From: Neoaquamicrobium sediminum
GTDB lineage: Bacteria; Pseudomonadota; Alphaproteobacteria; Rhizobiales; Rhizobiaceae
Length of the DNA stretch: 64,000 nt
Reading direction: 5' to 3'
NCBI RefSeq assembly: GCF_013240295.1
Contig: NZ_JABETK010000003.1
Location: 1 to 64,000, forward strand
Positions 55,458-63,130 of the stretch are shown piece after piece (the stretch's first letter is position 1; each line of letters starts with the position of its first letter). The translations under genes and the position numbers were made by a program. Under the pieces are notes generated by a model. The model had not been told where the DNA came from. It saw nothing but the letters and a program-made list of their open reading frames with translations, and ran no database searches.

Positions 55458-57519
55458 GAAGATCAGACCGCATCATCTGGAGCGCAAGGCCATCCTGTAC
55501 GTGCGCCAGTCGTCGGCCCATCAGGTCCTGCACAATCGCGAGAGCGGCACGCTGCAATACGCGATGCGCGACCGTCTGACGGCGCTCGGCTGGTCTCGCG
55601 TCGACACGATCGACGACGATCTCGGGCGTTCTGCCGCCGGCGGCGTCACGCGCGCCGGGTTTGACCGGATGGTCGCGGAGGTCTGCCTCGGCAAGGTTGG
55701 AGCAGTGGCGGCCCGAGAGGTGTCGCGGTTTGCCCGCAACAGCCGCGATTGGCAGCAGCTCATCGAGATGTGCCGCGTCGTGGACACCGTGCTGGTCGAC
55801 CAGGAGGCGGTCTATGCGCCGCGCCAGGGCAACGACCGGCTGCTGTTGGGGCTGAAGGGAAGCCTCAACGAGTACGAGCTCGATCTTTTGCGCCAGCGTT
55901 CGCTCTCGGCCCGCTACGAGAAGGCCCGCCGTGGCGAACTCGTTGTTGCAGCCCCTGTGGGCTTCGTGAAGGTCGAGGACCGGATCGAGAAGGATCCCGA
56001 CCGCCGCGTGCAGGAAGCGATCATCATGGTTTTTGACAAGGTCGCTGAGCTCGGCAGCGCCCGTCAGGCCCTGATGTGGTTCCTCGAACATGGGCTGGAT
56101 TTGCCCGCCAAGCGTAACAATGGCGATGTTATCTGGCGCAGGCCGAACTATGCGACCATCCACCGGATGATCGAGAACCCGATCTACGGTGGCGCCTACG
56201 CCTATGGTAAGTCTGGTGTCGCACCGGGATTTGGCTCGTCTCCCGTTCGGCCGGGCGCTCGCCGCAAGCCGCGCGAGGATTGGCTGGCGCTGATCCCGGG
56301 CAGCCATGAAGGCTATGTAAGTTGGGAAAGGGCAGAGGCGATCCGCACCATGGTGAGCGACAATGTGCCCACGAGCCGGCATCACGGAGCGCCCAAGCAT
56401 GGCGACGCATTGTTGGCAGGCCTTGTTCGCTGCCGGCGCTGCGGTCGAAAGCTCACGGTGCGAGACACGGGCGCGAAGCACAATATCCCGCGCTATTCCT
56501 GCTGGCGGGGACTGCTCGACAACGGCGAGCCGCGTTGCATCGCATTCGGCGGATTGCGCGTCGACGATGCGATTGAGGAAGCGCTATTGCGGGTCGTCGA
56601 GCCGGGCGCAATCGCGGCCGCTGCCGAAGCTGAAGCGCAAGCTGCCAATCGGCGTGACCAGGTCCGGGATGCCATCAGCCGCGATCTGGAGGCTGCCCGC
56701 TACGCCGCCGACCGGGCCTTCCGTCAATATGACGCTGCCGATCCTGAGAACCGTCTGGTCGCGGCGGAATTAGAGATGCGATGGAACCGCGCCCTCGCAC
56801 ATGTTGATGAGGTCGAGAGCCAGATCGCCGCGCATGATTCCGCCACGCCGAAGTAATCGCCGGTGTCGGCAACTGACCTCCAGGCCTTGGCTGCAGACCT
56901 GCCTGCTGTCTGGTCGGCGCCAACGACGGATGCGCGGCTCAAAAAGCGCATCGTACGCACGGTCATTCAGGAGGTGGTCGCCGATATCAACAACGAAGCC
57001 TCTGAGATCGTCCTGCTGATCCATTGGATTGGTGGCGCCCATACCGAACTTCGCCTGCCGAAGCGGCGTCGTGGACAGCGCAACAGCACCTCTGCAGATA
57101 TCATCGCGGCCATTCGTCAACTGGTGCTGATCGCCAGCGACGACCTGATTGCCGGCATTCTCAACCGCAACGGCCTGGTCACCGGGCATGGCAACCGCTG
57201 GACACGAGAGCGGGTGACGGCGCACAGATCGCATCACAAGATCCCGGTCTTCGGGCCGGCACCGGATGGGAACGAGCCTTGGCTCAACCTGAACAAGGCC
57301 GCGCGCCTCCTCGGCGTAGCACCCAAGACGCTGAGGCTCGCCGCCGAAGCCGGCAAGATCGAGGGCATTCATCCTTTGCCCGATGGACCGTGGATCTTTA
57401 GCCGCTCAGAACTTGGAAAGCCGCAGGCTCAGCAGATCGTTCATCGCGCGCGGCAGGACCCAAAATACCCCGCAGGATCGCAGTCTGATCAACAAAGCCT
57501 ATTTACTTCAACAACATAG
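55447..57519 (+). pseudogene. Large serine recombinase, interrupted by an in-frame stop
   Basis: The start is the ATG at 55447 (MHEKIRPHHLERKAILYVRQ). The catalytic serine is in YVRQSS (about residue 22), with DDDLGRSAAGGVTRAGFDRM and EVSRFARNSRDWQQLIEMCR of the resolvase domain. The recombinase domain and a zinc ribbon (CRRCGRKLTV and RYSCWRG) follow, then a coiled coil. A TAA at 56854-56856 interrupts the frame after HDSATPK. The same frame continues without shift through ATDLQALAADLPAVW to a MerR-like adaptor (LNLNKAARLLGVAPKTLRLA) and stops at 57519. Restored length is about 690 residues. The first 470 residues alone could still have activity. Confidence 0.82.
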
Positions 57520-57542
57520 ACAGATGGGTGTTATGAAACAGG

Positions 57543-57670
57543 ATTGTAGTAGCACCGCCATACCTCGATGATGACGTTGGCTGTGGCGAGGCTGTAGAAG
57601 ATCTCCCCATTGAGCGGTTGGTCACGCAGCTTCGAGTTGAAGCTCTCGCAATGGCCGTTCTCCCGTGGCC
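57543..57670 (-). pseudogene. IS3-family OrfB, internal fragment
   Basis: The frame reads RPRENGHCESFNSKLRDQPL, then NGEIFYSLATANVIIEVWRC ending YYN. It contains the catalytic Glu region of IS3 transposases. It continues in sequence with the 3' fragment at 54771-54908. Upstream of about 57670 the similarity ends. Confidence 0.8.
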
Positions 57671-57732
57671 TGCCGGCTTGCACCTTCGCTATTCTACAAG
57701 TCCTATTTACGTCAGCCCTGGTGTTCTGGTCC

Positions 57733-59084
57733 TCAGCTGAGGAGCCAGCCACCTGCACTGCCCACGAAAGCGTCGCGCTCCATTGCTGCCTCAGGAACGT
57801 CGACCTCCAAATTTCCGAGCAAAGTTCTGATGTTGGTTGCGATCAAGTCCGCAAACCTCTTCATGCCCCGCTTGTTGAGTCCATCCAAGTGGGCAGCGAG
57901 GGCATATGCGATTTCATCGCTATATCGTACTCGGAGGCGACGCCGAGCTGGGGCGCTATCGATTCCCATGTCGCGAAGAAACGCTTCGAAGTCTTGGATG
58001 GCGATTTCCCCAAGCCTTTGCGCAGAACCGATGCGAAACGCGAACTCGTCCGTCAGGCTGTCATCTAGCCGCGTCGGCAGGATATCGTAGCGAGGGGCGA
58101 GGCGGACACTTTGTCCCCGTCCAAACAGGAGTGCGAAGTTTTTCGCGTGCCCGTCTGTGTTGCCAATCAGCAGATCGAAAAGGGTGGCCCGAATGAACCT
58201 GTCCTTTTCGCCGGCCGGATCGTCGGTCGCCTCCAAAACTTTGCGGATGCCGGCAACATCGAACCGGCGACCTTCTGTACCGCGTCGTTCATACTTCAAT
58301 GATGCCGGCAAGCCGAGCGCCTGGGCGAAATCCTCCTGATGGATTCGAACGATTCTTCCCTCGCTATCCAGGCCGCGGTCGAAGCGTGTGACGAGCAGTG
58401 TGTCGATATTTGCTATAGGCATCGCAACGACATCGGCTGTTTCGAAGCCAAGTTTCTGCGAAAGGCTCATTGCCTCCGCCTCCAGCAGCGCATCCTGGAG
58501 GTGCTCTTGGTCAGGAACCTTCAGGATATGTGTTGTTGGTGCGCCCGTACCGGGGCTGGGCTCAGCGAGCCGGCCGTCTGGCAACAATGTCAGCGCTATC
58601 TTGCTTTGCACCCCTGCCAAGGGCGATGGATCTTCTGTGCCCTCTGGCAGACGCTGACGTTTGTGAAGTGAGGCAACGATCGCCTCTAGTCGCTCCGGCC
58701 GTATTGCGGTGTAATCGTGATCATAATCGCCCGGCACTTTCACCGGGGAGCGCCCATTGGCAGAACCGACAAGGCTCCAGCGCAGTCCTTTCCAATATGA
58801 AAGAGCAAGCCCGCTACGTCGTCGCGTGAAAGTCCCTCACGGGCCATAATGTCGGTGAGCGCTGAATCACGCTCCTGAAGAAGATTGTCGAAGAAGGGCC
58901 GGGCAATGACATCTTCGTAGGGCTCTGGACTAAGTGGCAAGGATAACGATAGCGGCGTAGCATCCGAATTGGACACATAGTCTTCCATGTAGGCAAACGC
59001 TACCGCTCCTCGGTCATCTCGGACGAGGACGCCAACAGGATCGTTGTAGCCGTCTAGGCGAACGTCAAGGGCAAGCGGCTCCAT
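57733..59084 (-). pseudogene. hipA: HipA-family kinase toxin, frameshifted (module 1)
   Basis: The N-terminal part (MEPLALDVRLDGYNDPVGVL, SLSLPLSPEPYEDVIARPFF, AGLLFHIGKDCAGALSVLP) matches the HipA N-subdomain. The frame breaks at the G4 run 58745-58748; a fifth base would join GAPP to VKVPGDYDHDYTAI. The kinase core follows: GVQSKIALTLL, LLVTRFDR, IHQEDFAQALGLP, IGNTDGHAKNFALLFG (catalytic Asp) and LAPRYDILPT (metal Asp). HipA kinases phosphorylate targets such as a tRNA synthetase and stop growth. One missing base restores about 450 residues. The start lies 4 bases past the hipB stop. Confidence 0.88.
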
Positions 59085-59085
59085 C

Positions 59086-59493
59086 TTAAGGCGGGTTCCG
59101 CGCAAATATCGATATGCCGGCGGCGCGCATAACTTTTAGAACCTTTCCCAGCTCGAGGGTCGCCTTGCCGTTCTCCAGTTCAGAGACGAACCGGCGCCCC
59201 ACACCTGCCAGGTCGGCGAAGCTTTGCTGCGACTGATTTCGCCTTTCACGGGCTTTGCGGATTAAGAGCCCCAAATCTTCTGGCGTGTTTATCTCGACAT
59301 TCGGCAACTCGTTGGTGGGGAGACTGGCCCCTGGCGCAGTTTTGGGTTCGCTAACAATCCCCGCGCTTTCACGTTGCGGGCGCAAATATGCGTCCGTAAG
59401 GACGCGCGGCAAGGACGCCTTTATCATCTGGGACGTATCCGGCAAATTGAGGGTCACCATGGGAGAGGTGAGACTCTTGCTCAGATCGTTCAA
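59086..59493 (-). CDS. hipB: HipB-type antitoxin (module 1)
   Basis: The product is 135 residues, or 124 from an internal codon. A non-conserved N-terminal arm precedes an Xre helix-turn-helix in the last about 70 residues: PEDLGLLIRKARERRNQSQQ then SFADLAGVGRRFVSELENGK, ending LKVMRAAGISIFARNPP. It binds operator palindromes as a dimer and neutralises HipA. The first codon overlaps the stop of the upstream 79-residue gene (ATGA). Confidence 0.85.
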   Translation of the reverse strand: MNDLSKSLTSPMVTLNLPDTSQMIKASLPRVLTDAYLRPQRESAGIVSEPKTAPGASLPTNELPNVEINTPEDLGLLIRKARERRNQSQQSFADLAGVGRRFVSELENGKATLELGKVLKVMRAAGISIFARNPP

Positions 59494-59729
59494 GGCGTCG
59501 TAGCGGAGAACGCCTTCGCGAGGTTAGATGCTGTTTGATGAGCCTTGTTTATTCCGTTGTTTACAGGCAGCGCCGGAACGACTTTCTTTGGCGATCTAAT
59601 TAGTGCGTTGATTGCAGGGCGTTGATTGGCCAAATTCTCGGCCGCTCCCACTTGTGCTGCCACACGTGCTAATTCAGCCGCGTTAAGCGCGGTCAGGGTG
59701 GGGTGAGATTTGGAGAACTTTGCCGGCAT
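59490..59729 (-). CDS. 79-residue protein preceding hipBA
   Basis: The product is basic and Ala/Asn-rich (HPTLTALNAAELARVAAQVG, NQRPAINALIRSPKKVVPAL), helical, without signal or membrane span. It is coupled to hipB by a four-base overlap and starts 9 bases from the first operator palindrome, so it is the first gene of a three-gene operon. It does not resemble the HipS subunit of HipBST systems. I do not recognise it. Confidence 0.5.
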   Translation of the reverse strand: MPAKFSKSHPTLTALNAAELARVAAQVGAAENLANQRPAINALIRSPKKVVPALPVNNGINKAHQTASNLAKAFSATTP

Positions 59730-59737
59730 TCAATTGC

Positions 59738-59749
59738 TCCCGCACGGGA
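59738..59749. promoter_or_regulatory. Operator palindrome O1 (TCCCGCACGGGA)
   Basis: A perfect dyad TCCCG-CA-CGGGA lies 9 bases before the start of the 79-residue gene, so a repressor bound here would block initiation. Confidence 0.65.
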
Positions 59750-59780
59750 ACATGGTTGAATTTGGAAGGATTTTCAAGTG

Positions 59781-59806
59781 CCAATGTTCCCGTTCGGGAA
59801 CATTGG
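59781..59806. promoter_or_regulatory. Operator palindrome O2, extended 26-base dyad
   Basis: The arms CCAATGTTCCCG and CGGGAACATTGG flank a TT centre with perfect symmetry. The TCCCGNNCGGGA core starts 50 bases from that of O1. A degenerate half-site (CGGGA at 59825-59829) is 30 bases further on. Confidence 0.7.
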
Positions 59807-59867
59807 CGTGAAGTTGATACTGCACGGGAGCATAGAAGAGTAAGCCACGCGAACGTAGATGGTATGA

Positions 59868-59879
59868 TCCCGCTCGGGA
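59868..59879. promoter_or_regulatory. Operator palindrome O4 (TCCCGCTCGGGA)
   Basis: A perfect dyad with the same core as O1 and O2 lies 80 bases from O2, or 50 from the degenerate half-site. The spacing of 50, 30 and 50 suggests binding on related faces of the helix. Confidence 0.6.
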
Positions 59880-60061
59880 ACCGCCCGAACGAGTGCGGAC
59901 GATGTAGGACGAACCAAAAAAGCCGATTCGATCGAGTGATACTGCCTTTTCAATGGCTTAGCGACCGTAGAAAGAGACAGGTCAGTTGAATGGCGAGCAC
60001 CTGCTCGGCCGCTTCTCAACTTCGATACCCGAAAGCCGCAGGTCAGGATGGCCGCTCTACG

Positions 60062-60310
60062 TCAGATCTCGGTTCTCTCAGCCGACAGAAGCGCGTCTTC
60101 CACATCGACGCCAAGATAGCGGACCGTGCTCTCGATCTCGGAGTAGCGAAGCAGGATCTGCATGGCGCGAACGTTTCCTGTCGCCCGGTAGATCATCGAC
60201 GCCTTCGTGCGCCTAAGCGAGTGCGTGCCATACTCCTCCGCACGCAGATCGATCGCCGTCACCCATTCATCGACCAGGCGCGCATACTGCCTCGTAGTAG
60301 AGAGCAAAAC
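60062..60310 (-). pseudogene. Tyrosine recombinase (phage-type integrase) C-terminal fragment
   Basis: The frame reads TRQYARLVDEWVTAIDLRAE, then THSLRRTKASMIYRATGNVR and AMQILLRYSEIESTVRYLGV. The HSLRRTK arginine box and the terminal catalytic Tyr (TVRYL) are visible, but the family's LGH has become LRY. The rest of the gene (upstream of about 60310) is missing. It marks a past integration event. Confidence 0.75.
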
Positions 60311-60447
60311 AGAAAAAGAAAATCTGGACAATTGCGGGAAAGGTACGTGCAGCCTGACGCTGAAGCAGGCCAGGTTCTGTAGGCATTTCATTCATCGCGA
60401 TAATGATCTCTCAACGGATCATTTACTTGACGCGCCGGGGGCATAAC

Positions 60448-60494
60448 GATACCTTTGCGTACCATTCGTATTTGCAATGTAATGTATAGGTATC
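60448..60494. promoter_or_regulatory. Inverted repeat upstream of hipBA module 2
   Basis: GATACCT at 60448-60454 and AGGTATC at 60488-60494 form a perfect 7-base dyad with a 33-base spacer. It ends just before the ATG of the antitoxin gene (60498). It is a candidate operator, unlike that of module 1. Confidence 0.45.
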
Positions 60495-60497
60495 TCT

Positions 60498-60815
60498 ATG
60501 CCTTCAGAATCGGCGGCACTGCTCGAAATCGGTCGCCTGCTCAAGCAGGCGCGACTTGCCGCGTCGTTGACGCAGGAACAGATAGCCGACATGGCCGGCA
60601 TATCGCGGCCCCGCTATCGCGACATCGAAACTGGGACAGCCGCAGCCCGAGCGACCACTCTGATAAACATTGCCCGCGCTTTGGGCTTGGAGATGATGCT
60701 GATCCCGCAGTCCATGGTTCCGGCAGTTAACTCTTTGCTGCGACCGCACGACGATGACGATCTCCCCGCCTTTGTTACCCAGGCCGACGAGGACGATCAT
60801 GATCGAGATGCTTAG
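60498..60815 (+). CDS. hipB: HipB-type antitoxin (module 2)
   Basis: The product is 105 residues. An N-terminal Xre helix-turn-helix is present: LLEIGRLLKQARLAASLTQE then QIADMAGISRPRYRDIETGT. An acidic C-terminal tail (PHDDDDLPAFVTQADEDDHD) could contact the kinase. It overlaps the hipA start by 17 bases. Its domain order is the reverse of the module 1 antitoxin, where the HTH is C-terminal. Confidence 0.85.
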   Translation: MPSESAALLEIGRLLKQARLAASLTQEQIADMAGISRPRYRDIETGTAAARATTLINIARALGLEMMLIPQSMVPAVNSLLRPHDDDDLPAFVTQADEDDHDRDA

Positions 60816-62061
60816 GGCACCCAAGACCATCTCGTCCCTCGACGTGCTGTTGAAGGATTTGAAGGTCGGAACGATCGTTAGGACGCCGGGCGATTTCAAC
60901 GCCTTCAACTTCGAAGCAGCCTACCGCGCGACCGGCGGGTTTCCAGTGCTCAGCCTTTCCTTCAGGGCAGCAGCCGGAGGATTGAGAAAGGATCCGAAGC
61001 CTATCGCTGGTGCGTTGCCCGCGTTCTTCGCGAACCTTCTTCCCGAAGAAAAACTGCGCGAGGCGATGGAAAAGCATCACGCCGGCAATGTGCGTCCAGG
61101 AAACGATTTTGACTTGCTGGCCACTTTGGGTGCGGATCTTCCAGGTGCCGTAAGAGTCCTGCCAAGCGATGGCACCCCGTCAATTGTCGAGGATGCCGCA
61201 AAAAACAAGCCAAAAGCCCGCTTCTCGCTTGCGGGCGTACAGATGAAGCTCTCGGTGATGAAACACACTGGCAGGGGCGGCGGCTTGACGTTGCCGATGG
61301 GGGACGAGCAGGGCGAATACATCGCCAAATTCCCTTCGACGGCCTTCCCCGGCGTTTCGGAAAACGAGTTCGCCAATTTGGCGCTGGCTGCCGCAATCGG
61401 CATGGACGTGCCAAAGCGCGAACTTGTGGAGAAGTCGGAATTCGAGGGAATTCCTAAAGAATTCGACACGCTGTCGGACGGCAAGGTTTTGCTCATCAAG
61501 CGCTTTGACCGCGGCGGTGGCGAGCGCATCCATATCGAGGATTTTGCGCAGGTTTTCGGCGTCTACCCCGCTCGCAAGTACGAAGGGGTCGCATATCACG
61601 ACATTGCCGCCGCTCTGAACGCGGCAATTTCTCCGATGGCTGCTCTCAAATTCGTAAGCCGCCTGGCACTGAGCGTCATTACCGGCAATGGTGACATGCA
61701 CCTCAAAAACTGGTCGCTTATCTTTCCCGGCGATGGCGACAAGCCGGACCTTGCGCCAGTCTATGACGTCCTATCGACCGTGCCCTATATCCCTGCCGAC
61801 GCGATGGCCCTCTCTCTCGGCGGCGAGCGATCTTTCAAGGCCCTCGCTGCACCGAGATGGAAAGCATTCGCCAACCGTGCTCGGCTGCCCGAGCCGGCGG
61901 TGTTAAAGACCGTGATGGAGACCGTCGAGCGCGTCAACGAGCACTGGTGGGGATTGCCGGAACGGACCGTGATACCGGAGAAGGTGCTCGAGCGGATCGA
62001 TGACCATGTGAGAACGATGACGCCAATACTGATGACGTGCGCCGGACAAGAAACGCGTTAG
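60799..62061 (+). CDS. hipA: HipA-family kinase toxin (module 2)
   Basis: The product is an intact protein of about 420 residues. The ATG at 60799 (MIEMLRAPKTISSLDVLLKD) is chosen for the overlap with hipB. Motifs are AGALPAFFANLLPEEKLREA and FDLLATLGADLPGAVRVLPS (N-subdomain), then FSLAGVQMKLSV, LLIKRFDR, IEDFAQVFGVYPARKYEGVA, ITGNGDMHLKNWSLI (catalytic Asp) and LAPVYDVLST (metal Asp). It is a serine/threonine kinase expected to arrest growth when free of its antitoxin. Sequence identity with module 1 is low. Confidence 0.92.
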   Translation: MIEMLRAPKTISSLDVLLKDLKVGTIVRTPGDFNAFNFEAAYRATGGFPVLSLSFRAAAGGLRKDPKPIAGALPAFFANLLPEEKLREAMEKHHAGNVRPGNDFDLLATLGADLPGAVRVLPSDGTPSIVEDAAKNKPKARFSLAGVQMKLSVMKHTGRGGGLTLPMGDEQGEYIAKFPSTAFPGVSENEFANLALAAAIGMDVPKRELVEKSEFEGIPKEFDTLSDGKVLLIKRFDRGGGERIHIEDFAQVFGVYPARKYEGVAYHDIAAALNAAISPMAALKFVSRLALSVITGNGDMHLKNWSLIFPGDGDKPDLAPVYDVLSTVPYIPADAMALSLGGERSFKALAAPRWKAFANRARLPEPAVLKTVMETVERVNEHWWGLPERTVIPEKVLERIDDHVRTMTPILMTCAGQETR

Positions 62062-62218
62062 CCAGCCCCAGACAGCAGCTTTGGGGCCGGAGACCGAACC
62101 CGCTCGCGCGGGAGGGCGCCTGGGGTTGAGGTAGAGGGCACAGGCCGGAGGTCGGGCCTCCATTGAGCGTCGCGGCAGCGGCAGAGCATGACGGGCTTCT
62201 TCAACAAGGAGCCTGACG

Positions 62219-63109
62219 ATGACTTTCCCTGATCTCGACGCACCCGTGAGCCCGCTGCGCCAGCGGCTGATCGACGACATGAACATGCGGCGCTTCTCAC
62301 GCGAGACGCAGCGCAACTACCTCCGCGACATCGGACGCCTGGCGGCATTCCTCGGGCGTTCACCTGACACGGCGACCGCCGACGACCTGCGCCGGTTCCA
62401 GATCGAGCAGCAGGAGGACGGCGTCCCGGTGCCGACGATGAACAGCATCGTGTCGGCGCTGCGCTTCCTCTTCATCCACACGCTTGACCGCCCGGACCTC
62501 GCGCGCAGGCTCGTCCGGCTGGCGCATCGGCGCAACCTGCCCGTGGTGTTGAGCCGCGACGAGGTGGCCCGGCTGCTCACCGCCACGACTTGTCTCAAGC
62601 ACCAGGCCGCGCTCTCTGTCGCCTATGGTGCGGGCCTGCGGGTCGCCGAGGTGTCGATGCTGAAGGTCGCCGACGTCGACAGCGAGCGCATGCTGCTGCG
62701 CGTTGAGCGCGGCAAGGGCGGGCGCTATCGCAATGCCATGCTCTCCGAGGATCTGCTGACGCTGCTGCGTGAGTGGTGGAAGGTCGGTCGGCAGCAGGGC
62801 GTGATGCACCGCGACGGTTGGCTGTTCCCGGGACAGCACGCGATGAAGCCGATCAGCACGCGGCATCTCTATCGCATCGTCGTCGAGGCGGCACAGGCCG
62901 CCGACATCGCCAAGCGGGTCGGGCCGCACACGCTGCGCCACAGCTTCGCAACGCACCTTCTGGAGGACGGCATCGACATCCGGATCATCCAGGTCCTGCT
63001 GGGGCACGCCAAGCTGAACACCACCGCCTTCTACGCCAAGGTCGCGACACGGACGGTGCGCACGGTCACCAGTCCGCTCGACAAGCTCGGGCTGTTTAGA
63101 CCGACGTAG
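62219..63109 (+). CDS. Tyrosine recombinase of an IS91-type pair
   Basis: The product is an intact 296-residue protein. It has an N-terminal SAM-like core-binding domain (SPLRQRLIDDMNMRRFSRET to TADDLRRFQIEQ) and then the catalytic domain. The residues are R in YGAGLRVAEVSML, H-x-x-R in GPHTLRHSFATHL, LLGHAKLNTT and the nucleophile Tyr in AFYAKV. It resembles XerC/D-like integrases that precede IS91-type transposases in proteobacteria. It begins 157 bases after hipA module 2 on the same strand. Confidence 0.92.
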   Translation: MTFPDLDAPVSPLRQRLIDDMNMRRFSRETQRNYLRDIGRLAAFLGRSPDTATADDLRRFQIEQQEDGVPVPTMNSIVSALRFLFIHTLDRPDLARRLVRLAHRRNLPVVLSRDEVARLLTATTCLKHQAALSVAYGAGLRVAEVSMLKVADVDSERMLLRVERGKGGRYRNAMLSEDLLTLLREWWKVGRQQGVMHRDGWLFPGQHAMKPISTRHLYRIVVEAAQAADIAKRVGPHTLRHSFATHLLEDGIDIRIIQVLLGHAKLNTTAFYAKVATRTVRTVTSPLDKLGLFRPT

Positions 63110-63130
63110 ATCTCGCCCGACGGCTGAACC

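Larger units (their letters stand above)
54909..57546 (+). mobile_element. Serine-recombinase mobile element inserted in an IS3 transposase gene
   Basis: The block contains three overlapping plus-strand genes (two small proteins and a large serine recombinase) and is flanked by the two halves of one IS3 orfB gene on the minus strand. Rejoining at YYN/TERPHS restores the usual IS3 C-terminus. The pentamer TTGTA is present at both junctions (54907-54911 and 57544-57548), a candidate crossover core. No long inverted repeats are seen, as expected for a serine-recombinase element. Confidence 0.65.
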
